A stretch of 47,469 bases of DNA from Haliscomenobacter sp038240665. Its GTDB lineage: Bacteria; Bacteroidota; Bacteroidia; Chitinophagales; Saprospiraceae. The position numbers and the translations under genes were made by a program. The notes beneath the pieces were generated by a model, which ran no database searches, was not told where the DNA came from, and worked only from the letters and a program-made list of their open reading frames with translations. Position 1 is the stretch's first letter; the number at the start of each line of letters is the position of its first letter. This document shows positions 36,085 through 43,550 of the stretch, in pieces. Location: the NCBI GenBank assembly GCA_038240665.1, contig JBBRGN010000006.1:1-47469 (forward strand), read 5' to 3'.

Positions 36085-36705
36085 ATGCGGATTTGGATTC
36101 AATATTTAGCGCTTTTTTTGCTCTTGGTCGTTACGCCGGGTATCAGCTGGGTATACCTGAGCAATGGGTTGGATTATCACCGAAAGGCTCTGGCCGAGCT
36201 TAAGCAACTAGGCCCTATGCCTAAGTACAATGTGCCGACGCTCCAGGGGGATTCGCTGAAAAGTGAAACGTTAAAGGACAAACTAGTGATAGCAGGAACC
36301 ATTGACATTGATTCCAGCAAAAACGGTGCCCACGTGTTGGAGAACCTCAAAGAACTTTATGCGCAGTTCGACGATCGGACGGATGTTCTGTTTTTACTCT
36401 ATGTTCCAATTGGAGCAGATACCGCTGCGGTCAGAAAGTTTGGAGAATCGCAAAGTTTGAAGGAAAAAGGACAAATTTTTTATCTCCCTTATTTCGCTCA
36501 GGATATCACAGCTTACCATTTGCCACAAGGCAAAGCGGCTCCCATTGGCCCATACTTTGCTTTAGCGGATACCAAAGGCATCGTACGCAAAGTTTACGAC
36601 CTTCGCGAAGGCAGTAATTATGCACGGTTGGTAGAACAATTGGCATTGTTGTTGCCCATTGAGACCAGAGAGAAAGCGGTGTTGAAAAGAGACAAAGAGA
36701 AGTAG
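36085..36705 (+). CDS. SCO-like protein lacking the copper-binding cysteines
   Basis: A 206-residue membrane-anchored protein (helix at residues ~5-25) with a thioredoxin-like outline: the YNVPTLQGDSL lead-in strand, KDKLVIAGTIDID in place of the active strand, FLLYVPIGAD, and FALADTKGIVRKVYDL near the end. Its place after the cox genes and before DUF420 is where Bacteroidota normally have a SCO1/SenC protein that loads CuA. Here the CPxxCP motif is replaced by IDSSKNGAH (residues 75-83), and the protein has no cysteine anywhere. I infer a degenerated SCO homologue with a changed, perhaps structural, role. Confidence 0.65.
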   Translation: MRIWIQYLALFLLLVVTPGISWVYLSNGLDYHRKALAELKQLGPMPKYNVPTLQGDSLKSETLKDKLVIAGTIDIDSSKNGAHVLENLKELYAQFDDRTDVLFLLYVPIGADTAAVRKFGESQSLKEKGQIFYLPYFAQDITAYHLPQGKAAPIGPYFALADTKGIVRKVYDLREGSNYARLVEQLALLLPIETREKAVLKRDKEK

Positions 36706-36759
36706 TTGGGAGCAATTTTTTTCAATATTGGACTACCATTTATCAATTAATATTTCATC

Positions 36760-37338
36760 ATGGAAGCAAATATACAATTGGCCAAAAAGCTAAACATCGG
36801 CGCTTGGATCGTTTCGGGAGCGGTGTTGCTGCTGGTGGGGTTGATGCGCCAGGTAAAGATTACCTTACCTACTGGAGTTGATTTAAGTTTTTTGCCGCCT
36901 TTTCACGCTACTCTAAATGCATTGACGGCTGTGGTATTGGTTGTAGCCTTGTATTTTATCAAGCAAAAAAAAGTTACCCAACATCGCCAAGCTATCTATG
37001 TAGCAATGGGATTGAGCATCCTTTTTCTATTGTCGTACGTAGCCTACCATTTTACGGCACCGGAGACCCTTTTTGGCGATGCCAACCACGATGGCCTAGT
37101 TGATGCTGCTGAGAAGGCTGCGGTAGGCGGTACGCGCTTTATTTACCTATTGTTGTTGATTACCCACATTACTTTGGCTGCGGGTATTCTGCCTTTTATC
37201 TTATTTACCTTTATTCGGGCTTACACCAATCAATTCGATCGGCATCGCAAAATGGCTCGCTGGGTATTTCCCTTGTGGCTTTATGTAGCCATCACTGGCC
37301 CGATTTGCTATTATATGTTGATGCCCTATTACCATTGA
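36760..37338 (+). CDS. DUF420 membrane protein (CtaM/YozB-like oxidase assembly factor)
   Basis: The 192-residue protein has five predicted helices and the DUF420 layout: FLPPFHATLNALTAVVLVVALYF, IYVAMGLSILFLLSYVAYHF, FIYLLLLITHITLAAGILPFI and WVFPLWLYVAITGPICYYML. CtaM in Staphylococcus aureus, a DUF420 protein, is needed for aa3 oxidase maturation; the position here supports the same role. The histidines in HATLNA and LITHI are the conserved residues. Between the third and fourth helices is an EF-hand-like loop, D107-A-N109-H-D111-G-L-V-D115-A-A-E118. Confidence 0.85.
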   Translation: MEANIQLAKKLNIGAWIVSGAVLLLVGLMRQVKITLPTGVDLSFLPPFHATLNALTAVVLVVALYFIKQKKVTQHRQAIYVAMGLSILFLLSYVAYHFTAPETLFGDANHDGLVDAAEKAAVGGTRFIYLLLLITHITLAAGILPFILFTFIRAYTNQFDRHRKMARWVFPLWLYVAITGPICYYMLMPYYH

Positions 37339-37442
37339 TAAACTACTGGACAAGTTTTTGTAAAAACGGCGTCCAAAAGAAACCAATATGGAATTGCAAT
37401 CCCAATATGGAAAGCTTATTTTTGAATCAAAATATCAAAGTT

Positions 37443-37715
37443 ATGAAAATAGGAAGATGGATAGCCTTAATCGCGCTTTGGGCAACACTGACATTTGTTG
37501 CAGCGCCTCAGTCGCTTTCAGCACAATGTCCCATGTGTAAAATTGGCGCCGAGAGCAATATGAAAAACGGGGGTTCACAAGGAAAAGGCTTGAACGCCGG
37601 AATTCTTTACATGCTTGCTTCGCCCTATCTTTTGGTGGGCGGTATTGCATTGTACTGGTGGCGAAATCGCCGTCGCAAAGACGAAGACGACGCTTGGTCT
37701 ACCGATGAGCCATAG
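37443..37715 (+). CDS. Small exported CxxC membrane protein next to the cox genes
   Basis: A 90-residue protein from the ATG at 37443. It has a signal peptide (residues 1-27, ending LSAQ), then a CPMC motif (Cys29 and Cys32), a GKGLNAGILYMLASPYLLVGGIALYWW transmembrane segment and a basic/acidic tail (RNRRRKDEDDAW). Small proteins with a signal peptide, C-x-M-C and an I-L-Y-hydrophobic segment occur next to DUF420 and SCO genes in Bacteroidota. With the SCO-like protein lacking cysteines, this protein is an attractive candidate for copper handling, but that is inference. Confidence 0.7.
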   Translation: MKIGRWIALIALWATLTFVAAPQSLSAQCPMCKIGAESNMKNGGSQGKGLNAGILYMLASPYLLVGGIALYWWRNRRRKDEDDAWSTDEP

Positions 37716-37742
37716 CCTGAAGAATTGTTGAATACAACGGTA

Positions 37743-37795
37743 AAGCACAAGAGCTTCTCAGATGCGATCATCAGAGAAGCTCTTGTGCTTTTTTG
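37743..37795 (+). terminator. Terminator of the accessory cox unit
   Basis: AAGCACAAGAGCTTCTC (37743-37759) and GAGAAGCTCTTGTGCTT (37774-37790) form a perfect 17-bp stem with a 14-nt loop, followed by T at 37789-37794. It lies 28 nt after the small CxxC gene and before the convergent DUF423 gene. Confidence 0.9.
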
Positions 37796-37809
37796 AAGAC
37801 GTTAGGTAT

Positions 37810-38226
37810 CTATTTTTCGCCTTCTTCTTTGTACTTACGGTCGTAATCGGTAAAAGTCGAGAGCAATAAACAGATCCAGCCCAAGATAAGACACAGGCCG
37901 CCTAATGGAGTAATCGGGCCAATCATGCCTAAGTTCAGCTTCAAAATACTGCCAATGCTCAGGATGTACAGTGAACCCGAGAAAAAAGCAATGCCGGTAA
38001 CGAAGAACGTTCCAGCGTATACTAATAAGTTTTTGCGACCAAAATGCATCAAAACCGCAACCAACAAGATGGCAAGGGTATGATAAAACTGGTATTCTAC
38101 CGCTGTGTGGAAGGTAGCAAGCTGATCAGGTTGAAGCATGGATTTTAAGCTATGTGCCCCAAAAGCGCCAAAGGCAACTGAAACAAAGCCTAGAAATGCT
38201 CCAATTCTTAAAAATCGTTTTCTCAT
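37810..38226 (-). CDS. DUF423 family membrane protein
   Basis: A 138-residue, four-helix protein of the DUF423 (YgdD-like) family. The signature is AFGAFGAHSLKSML near the N-terminus, followed by FHTAVEYQFYHTLAILLVAVL, then AFFSGSLYIL and MIGPITPLGGLCLILGW. The family is widespread in bacteria and its function is not known. The gene converges on the small CxxC gene and diverges from the beta-propeller gene across a 244-bp gap holding a direct repeat GGTCAGTTAG (38284 and 38334). Confidence 0.88.
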   Translation of the reverse strand: MRKRFLRIGAFLGFVSVAFGAFGAHSLKSMLQPDQLATFHTAVEYQFYHTLAILLVAVLMHFGRKNLLVYAGTFFVTGIAFFSGSLYILSIGSILKLNLGMIGPITPLGGLCLILGWICLLLSTFTDYDRKYKEEGEK

Positions 38227-38470
38227 TTGTTAGCAGAATTTTTTTCTTAACCTTTCTTATGTTGTATTCGGAGTACTATTCCTGGTCAGTTAGCACCAAA
38301 CAACAATCCTTAATACACACCAAAGGAGGATGAGGTCAGTTAGTAATGGATATAGTTCCCCATTACTTGGCTGTTTTATAGGGCTTTAGAAATAAATATA
38401 GGGAAAGGGTTATTTTTTTCAATTGAGTAAAAAAGTAATTTATTTACACCTCAATGCAAAGATAGAAATA

Positions 38471-40906
38471 ATGAAAGATCCAATGGTTTTTTTTACCAAA
38501 AAAGAAAATAGCCTGTTCCGAAGCGGTTTTTTTCTGCTGTTTTCTCTGCTTTTAATCGGGTCAGTTTATCTTTTTTGGGCGCAGAAGAACTTAATCGATT
38601 TCATTCCAGAAGGGGCAACCATCGCTTTGCGCCCACTTGATGCGCCGCTTTTATCCGATCGGTCCGCTGCGCTTTATGCCGATCTTGTTTTACTCAGTGC
38701 AGCCTTGAATCCAAAAAACACCTGGCTCGTAAAGGCTCCGCTATCCGCTCAGGAGCAAGGTTGGTTACTGCTATGGGAAAAAGGTAAAAGCGCTGTTCCC
38801 ACTACTGTGCTACAACTCTGGGATGCAAAACTGGAAAAAACCACTCTTTATCACAACACTACTTTCTATCATTGGCGATCTGCACGGAATGGCACTTATT
38901 GTTTGGCTTTGATAGGCAACAAAGGCTTGCTGTCTCATTCACCTTTATTGGTGGAAGAGGCCATCAGAACCAGCGAGCAATCCCAACATGTTTTTTGGCG
39001 AAAATGGCTTAATAACAACCCGCCAACCCAAAAAGACATCACGCTTAGCTACCCAGAAAGCGATACGGGCGGTTTCTTTGGCCTTTTTTCGGGGATTCGT
39101 TTTCATCTAAGTAAAGAGGGAAAATGGGAAGGTGCCGCACAACTAAAATCCTCGTTAAAACCTTGGCCTAGTCAAGAAACTGCTCCTTGGTCGGTTTTGG
39201 CCAAAAATATCCCCCAAAATTTGAGCTGGCTGTTTCCGCTGTTTTTTGACCCGCTGCACCTAGAACCCGAAACCGCCAAATGTTGGAAAAAATACTTTAC
39301 TCCCTGGATAAAAGGACAACCCGTATTGGGGGCTTTTAACTTGGCGCCAGATGAGATTGTTATGGTCGTGCCTTGGAAAGATCCAGATTTGATGAAAAGA
39401 TCCATCCAAGAATATATAGTGGCAAACGGGCAATTGCAAAGGTATGATTACCAGACTTTTACCATCCTACAGGTGTTTGATGCGCGTTTAAGTAGCCTGT
39501 TCATTCCCTTCGGTTTGAAAAAAAAAGCCAACCTATCCTTCACGGAAGCAGATGGTTGTCTTTTGTTGGGAACCTCGCCAGCAGCAATAGAACAATGGAT
39601 CGATGCCTTTGTAATCGGTAATGTATGTTCGCAAACGAGTAGTCCTTTTCAAACCCAATCCGGTTCAAAAGCCTTTTTTCGTTATCCCCACCAACAAGGG
39701 CAGTTTTTGGTTGATGCACTTGATTTAGTCAAGGGAAAAACGCAAGCGCGTGCAGATTTTTACCTAGAAGGGGATTTGCAAAACGACACCTGGTATTTTG
39801 GATTAAATACAAAGAAATGGACGCCTGAGCAACAACCCAGCATCATACGGGCTTGGCAAACAGAAATGGTAGCTGCGCCTGCCCGTCAATTGTATTTACT
39901 TGATGATTGGAAGGGGAGCTCAATCGGGGTACAAACGGCTGATCATCGATTTCATTTACTAGATGATAAAGGAAAAGTAGCTTGGAGTAAGCCACTGGAA
40001 GGTTCGGTGCTTGGCACCCCGCAGTTTTTAAGTTATTTTGACGATGGCGAAAAACAGATCCTCTTTAACACCACTCAACAAGTACATTGCCTGGATAAAA
40101 AAGGCCAGGAAGTCCCCGGCTTTCCATTTTTGCTTCGAGTACCTGCTACTACCGGACTTACCCTGACGAAGGATGATTTTCATTATTTTATCCCTGCCAA
40201 CAACGGTCGGGTGTACGCATTTGATCGAAAAAACCTTCCTTTGCCTGGATGGAACCCTGGGCCGATGGTTGGAAACCTGCGTTTTCCAGTACAATTTGCT
40301 CAAAGCCAGGGGCAAGATTATGTATTCCTATTGAATGAAGCTGGATTGCTTTCGGTGGCGGATCGTGCCGGGGTGTTGCACTTTCCGGCTCTATCTTTTA
40401 CACCTCCCATTGTCAGCCCCTTTGGCATTCAATGGGAGGATCAAATTCAACGCATCGTATTGCTGGATGGATCGCTAAAGTTTGCAGCAATTGACCACAC
40501 GGGTGCTTTTTTTCGCTTACCTACGGGGTTAACGCCGTCAAAAGCTGGAGCCAATATGCTATTTGCTGATGTTATTGGCGATGAGCGTAAGGATTACTTG
40601 GCGATGAGCAATCAGGAATTTACCCTGCATTATTACGATGAAAAAGGAGCTTTTGTAACAGCAGTTCAACGCAAGTTACCGCAGTTGATGGATACCATTT
40701 TTACAACGCCGCTGGTAAGTGGCGAAAAGCTGATCGGATTTAGTTCAAAGCGTGCGCAGCAATTGTACTTAATGGATCGGAGGGGCGCAATGGCTCCAGG
40801 CTTTCCCATTGCCGCGGATATGGGAGGGGTTTTGGGCTCAAAAAAATTATTGGTCACTATTTTTGATGGAAAAGTATACGCCTATTGGTTGGAATCTCTA
40901 AGGTAG
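38471..40906 (+). CDS. Membrane-anchored protein with a C-terminal beta-propeller (function unknown)
   Basis: From the ATG at 38471 the protein has 811 residues (an in-frame TTG 16 codons upstream is the alternative). One transmembrane helix lies near residues 16-36 (GFFLLFSLLLIGSVYLFWA). The next ~430 residues are a globular domain with no motif I can name; the general pattern (LLLGTSPAAIEQWI, FFRYPHQQGQFLVDALDLV) resembles DUF3352-type proteins. The last ~340 residues form a PQQ/WD-like propeller: repeated blades end in a -hydroxyl-D-x-K/R-G- turn, as in HLLDDKGKVAW, HCLDKKGQEVPGFPF, YAFDRKNLPLPGW and YLMDRRGAMAPGFPI. It probably sits in the inner membrane facing the periplasm. It ends 16 bp before the convergent ung gene. 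Confidence 0.6.
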   Translation: MKDPMVFFTKKENSLFRSGFFLLFSLLLIGSVYLFWAQKNLIDFIPEGATIALRPLDAPLLSDRSAALYADLVLLSAALNPKNTWLVKAPLSAQEQGWLLLWEKGKSAVPTTVLQLWDAKLEKTTLYHNTTFYHWRSARNGTYCLALIGNKGLLSHSPLLVEEAIRTSEQSQHVFWRKWLNNNPPTQKDITLSYPESDTGGFFGLFSGIRFHLSKEGKWEGAAQLKSSLKPWPSQETAPWSVLAKNIPQNLSWLFPLFFDPLHLEPETAKCWKKYFTPWIKGQPVLGAFNLAPDEIVMVVPWKDPDLMKRSIQEYIVANGQLQRYDYQTFTILQVFDARLSSLFIPFGLKKKANLSFTEADGCLLLGTSPAAIEQWIDAFVIGNVCSQTSSPFQTQSGSKAFFRYPHQQGQFLVDALDLVKGKTQARADFYLEGDLQNDTWYFGLNTKKWTPEQQPSIIRAWQTEMVAAPARQLYLLDDWKGSSIGVQTADHRFHLLDDKGKVAWSKPLEGSVLGTPQFLSYFDDGEKQILFNTTQQVHCLDKKGQEVPGFPFLLRVPATTGLTLTKDDFHYFIPANNGRVYAFDRKNLPLPGWNPGPMVGNLRFPVQFAQSQGQDYVFLLNEAGLLSVADRAGVLHFPALSFTPPIVSPFGIQWEDQIQRIVLLDGSLKFAAIDHTGAFFRLPTGLTPSKAGANMLFADVIGDERKDYLAMSNQEFTLHYYDEKGAFVTAVQRKLPQLMDTIFTTPLVSGEKLIGFSSKRAQQLYLMDRRGAMAPGFPIAADMGGVLGSKKLLVTIFDGKVYAYWLESLR

Positions 40907-40922
40907 GAGTGGCTCCCTCGAC

Positions 40923-41600
40923 TCACTCCGGCAATTGCCAATTGATTGGGGCCTTTTGGTGTTGGATTAAGTAAGTGTTGGTTTTTGAAAAATGCTGGCT
41001 ACCAGAAAACGCATTTCCAGCCAAAGGAGACGGGTGAGCCGCTTCCAGAATGAGGTGTTTTTGACCATCAATCAAGGCCGCTTTCTTTTTGGCAAAATTG
41101 CCCCAGAGCAAAAAAACGAGCCCTTCCCTTTCGTCCGATAATTTACGGATAATGGCATCGGTAAAATGTTGCCAACCAATGTTTTTATGTGCTGCCGCTT
41201 GATTTTTTTCCACCGTCAACATGGCATTCAGTAAAAAAACACCCTGTTCGGCCCAAGAAGTAAGGTCGCCATGTTTGGCGATGGGAATATCAAGATCCGC
41301 TTTTAATTCCTTATACACATTGACCAACGATGGCGGAACACGTACGCCCCTTGGTACAGAAAAACACAGACCCATCGCTTCGCCAGGATTGTGGTACGGA
41401 TCCTGACCTAGGATGACCGCCTTTACAGCCGAAAAAGGGGTAAGATTGAACGCATTAAAAATCAAAGCGCCTGGAGGGTAAATCGTTTTCCCTTCGGCCT
41501 TAGCCGTTTTCAAAAAATTACTGATGGCAGCAAAATAAGGTTGCTCAAACTCAGAATCCAGCGCGGTTTTCCAGGAAGACTCGATTTTTACATCGCTCAT
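40923..41600 (-). CDS. ung: Uracil-DNA glycosylase, family 1
   Basis: A 225-residue family 1 UDG that removes uracil from DNA by base excision. The water-activating loop is VILGQDPYHNPGEAMGLCFSVP with catalytic Asp67; the uracil-binding LLWGNFAKKK and the minor-groove HPSPLAG loop (catalytic His near residue 190) are intact. The size matches E. coli Ung (229). The upstream region to the alpha/beta hydrolase is about 100 bp. No sign of regulation is visible. Confidence 0.96.
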   Translation of the reverse strand: MSDVKIESSWKTALDSEFEQPYFAAISNFLKTAKAEGKTIYPPGALIFNAFNLTPFSAVKAVILGQDPYHNPGEAMGLCFSVPRGVRVPPSLVNVYKELKADLDIPIAKHGDLTSWAEQGVFLLNAMLTVEKNQAAAHKNIGWQHFTDAIIRKLSDEREGLVFLLWGNFAKKKAALIDGQKHLILEAAHPSPLAGNAFSGSQHFSKTNTYLIQHQKAPINWQLPE

Positions 41601-41706
41601 ATGGGAGGTGTTTTGCAGCGTAAAAGTATTGAATTTTTCCTATCCAAAGCCCTTTTAGATTTCAAAAACTTGAAACGGCTTTGAATTGGAATGTAGGAAC
41701 AATTTC

Positions 41707-42630
41707 TTAGTTTTTTGCCAAGACCGACCCATTGCTGAGCATGCAACAATCTACCAAACGCACCAGTGAATGAATTAATAGATTGTTTTGAGTATACAGC
41801 AAATCGTGTTTGGAGCCAGGAATAAAAGTCAGGTTGGCTGAAGCCGCATTGCGCAACTTTTGGAAAGCATAAGAAGCATTTTCTGGAAAAATGAGCCGGT
41901 CGTCTTTGCCATGCAAGATGATGCAATTGGCGCGGATCCGATCCCATCCAGCAGCCATGGCCTTTAGTTCTTTACGATGCGATAGTTTTTCAGCATTAGC
42001 GGTGCGCAAGGAACCAGGAACCAACCAGGCCAAACTCCAGTGACTGGTAGGGTAGGAGATGTCAAAAGTCGTTTCAGCGCCTGGTTTGAGCGAAGCCGAT
42101 TGCAACAACAAACCATCCACCAAATTGGGGTAGTCCATCGCTAAGCGGGCTGCTACAGTACCACCATATGACGAACCGTGTATAATGATAACAGCATGTG
42201 TTTTGCGTTTTTCCCGTAGAATGATCGAGATTAATTCCGCCTGTTTTTTTACTGAAGTCTCGGGGCTACCATAGCCGGAATACCCATAACCAGGACGATC
42301 AACAGCCAGTAGTTTGGCGCGTTTGAGCAGGGTATGGTTTTCCATCATCTCTTTCCAAAAAATCGAGGAACTCGGCGCTCCGTGGATAAACACGATCAGC
42401 GGTAGCCGGTCACTACCGATTTCCACGTACCGGATGCGCCGACCATCTTTCCAAAAACGGTGCGCGTTGGCGCGGTAACCATAGGGGTTTTGCGATAGGT
42501 TGTGTACAAATTCGTTGTCACCTAAGCGGTCTTTTGACGCATCATAAATAAAGAGAAGCCCCAAGGCCAAGGCCAAGGCAAGATAAAAGCGTTTGCGACG
42601 GATCAGCCAGGAAAAGTATTTTTGAAACAT
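41707..42630 (-). CDS. Alpha/beta hydrolase, membrane-anchored
   Basis: The 307-residue protein has an N-terminal membrane segment (residues ~14-30, YLALALALGLLFIY), then an alpha/beta hydrolase fold. The oxyanion motif is FIHGAPSSS; the nucleophile is Ser154 in GSSYGG; Asp244 lies in HGKDDRLIF; and His275 is in GSKHD. The DRPGYGYSGYG motif is typical of esterases and epoxide hydrolase-like enzymes of this fold. Substrate is unknown. The gene is followed by ung on the same strand with a 106-bp gap. Confidence 0.85.
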   Translation of the reverse strand: MFQKYFSWLIRRKRFYLALALALGLLFIYDASKDRLGDNEFVHNLSQNPYGYRANAHRFWKDGRRIRYVEIGSDRLPLIVFIHGAPSSSIFWKEMMENHTLLKRAKLLAVDRPGYGYSGYGSPETSVKKQAELISIILREKRKTHAVIIIHGSSYGGTVAARLAMDYPNLVDGLLLQSASLKPGAETTFDISYPTSHWSLAWLVPGSLRTANAEKLSHRKELKAMAAGWDRIRANCIILHGKDDRLIFPENASYAFQKLRNAASANLTFIPGSKHDLLYTQNNLLIHSLVRLVDCCMLSNGSVLAKN

Positions 42631-42798
42631 CTGCTATGGGATTAATATGAGGTGTGGTGGTAGGAATTGAATTTTAACGTTCGGCAGCCTACCAAGGCAA
42701 CAGCTCACTTGAACAAAAGCTATCTTATTAAACATGCTTCTCAACCCAAAGTTGCAGTGGGAGCTAACAAAATAATAGTGTAGGAAAAAATAAAGGCA

Positions 42799-42829
42799 TT
42801 GTGAAAAGTGGAAAATTAGCTTACATTTA
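42799..42829 (+). promoter_or_regulatory. Candidate promoter of the tRNA-Arg gene
   Basis: TACATTTA (42822-42829) is one base from the -7 consensus TAnnTTTG, with ATTG at 42798-42801 as a possible -33 element about 20 nt upstream. The tRNA starts 27 nt downstream, so a transcription start near 42836 would leave a short leader. The rest of 42631-42855 has no gene I can support. Confidence 0.35.
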
Positions 42830-42855
42830 CACTGCTTTTAGCATAAACCTTTTTT

Positions 42856-43191
42856 GGTCCCATAGCTCAGCTGGATAGAGCAACTGACTTCAGCGTGTAT
42901 TGCACAAGTAGGAGCCTCTAGGGGGAAAATTAACCCCTAAAGTGAAGGCCGCTATATCGGGGAAACCTAAGTTCAACATTTTTAGTGTTGGATATGGCAA
43001 TCCCGAGGAAACCGTTTATCCTTTGAAAAGCCCGTGGGCAGTAAAAGGCCAGGGATCCGTAGAGACTATACGCGGCACGCCTGAAATGGTGAAGAGATAG
43101 TCCAGACCACAAAAGCCAGCGATGGTTCGCGGCGAAAGCCGTAGAGGGTAAGCTAATCAGTAGGTCTCAGGTTCGAACCCTGATGGGATCA
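42856..43191 (+). tRNA. tRNA-Arg(UCU), interrupted by a group I intron
   Basis: The 5' exon (42856-42890) and the 3' exon (43153-43191) join into a 74-nt tRNA without encoded CCA. The acceptor stem GGTCCCA/TGGGATC pairs fully with one G-U. The D arm is GCTC/GAGC. The anticodon stem is ACTGA with TCAGT, and the spliced loop is CTTCTAA, giving anticodon TCT, read as arginine (AGA/AGG). The T arm is TCAGG-TTCGAAC-CCTGA. The discriminator base is A. The exons meet between anticodon positions 34 and 35, as in cyanobacterial tRNA-Leu. Splicing is required for any use of this gene. A terminator follows at 43205. Confidence 0.92.
42891..43152 (+). ncRNA. Group I self-splicing intron (IC3-like), 262 nt, no ORF
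   Basis: The segment has the conserved core of group I introns, close to the Azoarcus tRNA-Ile intron type. P4 is TCGGG (42957-42961) with CCCGA (43002-43006), preceded by GAAACCTAAG and TATGGCAA as in that intron. P3 is GCCGC (42948-42952) with GCGGC (43072-43076). P7 is GACTAT (43064-43069) with ATAGTC (43097-43102), with the AGAGACTA and ATAGTCC blocks intact. P2 is TAGGGG/CCCCTA (42919-42939). The 5' exon ends in U and the intron ends in G. A candidate internal guide GAG (42912-42914) pairs with exon CUU, including the U-G splice pair, and the adjacent TAG (42909-42911) pairs with 3' exon CUA (P10). Ends may be off by one base. No endonuclease is encoded. Confidence 0.9.
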
Positions 43192-43204
43192 CACAACTCA
43201 ACAC

Positions 43205-43243
43205 AAGCCTTGCTTTCCATGATTTTGGAAGCAAGGCTTTTTT
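43205..43243 (+). terminator. Terminator after the tRNA-Arg gene
   Basis: AAGCCTTGCTTTCC (43205-43218) pairs with GGAAGCAAGGCTT (43227-43239), with one T bulge, and is followed by a T-run to 43243. It lies 13 nt after the mature tRNA end. Confidence 0.8.
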
Positions 43244-43299
43244 GTTGGCTTTTTTTGAAATGGAAATTTACATTAGGGCAAACGCATGAAATTAGTACT

Positions 43300-43419
43300 G
43301 ACCTCGGAGAGGTCTAAGATTTGCGTATTGTGGGGCATATTACAAACGTTAGACCTCTCCGAGGTCAAAAACACCTACAAACGGGCTAATTTCAACAAAC
43401 ATTAGACCTCTCCGAGGTC
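43300..43419. repeat. Three copies of a REP-like palindrome (GACCTC-3-GAGGTC)
   Basis: GACCTCGGAGAGGTC occurs at 43300-43314 and its reverse complement at 43352-43366 and 43405-43419. Each copy folds as a 6-bp hairpin with a 3-nt loop. The second and third are preceded by TTA, and the first is followed by TAA, so the first two copies form an 18-bp inverted pair (GACCTCGGAGAGGTCTAA with its complement) and the last two a direct pair with similar flanks (CAAACGTTAG, CAAACATTAG). The copies lie 130 bp upstream of a Y1 transposase gene, like REP/BIME elements beside RAYT genes. Confidence 0.8.
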
Positions 43420-43550
43420 GCTTCTGGCATTCTTGCGTTTGTCCTGAATTTGCAGATAGATGGCTTGAAATTTGGAAAAGCCTTAAGGGAAAAATCTTTG
43501 CTATTCATCAAAATTACATTAACTAAACCGCCCAAGTTGGGATAGAAATT

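Noticed and set aside
42930..43112. A 60-codon minus-strand frame inside the intron
   Set aside because: It crosses the P3, P4 and P7 core of the ribozyme and has no homing-endonuclease motif such as LAGLIDADG or GIY-YIG.
43320..43430. CRISPR-like array in the three GACCTC palindromes
   Set aside because: There are only three copies, in mixed orientation, with uneven spacing of 37 and 38 bp, and no cas gene; a REP-like element fits better.
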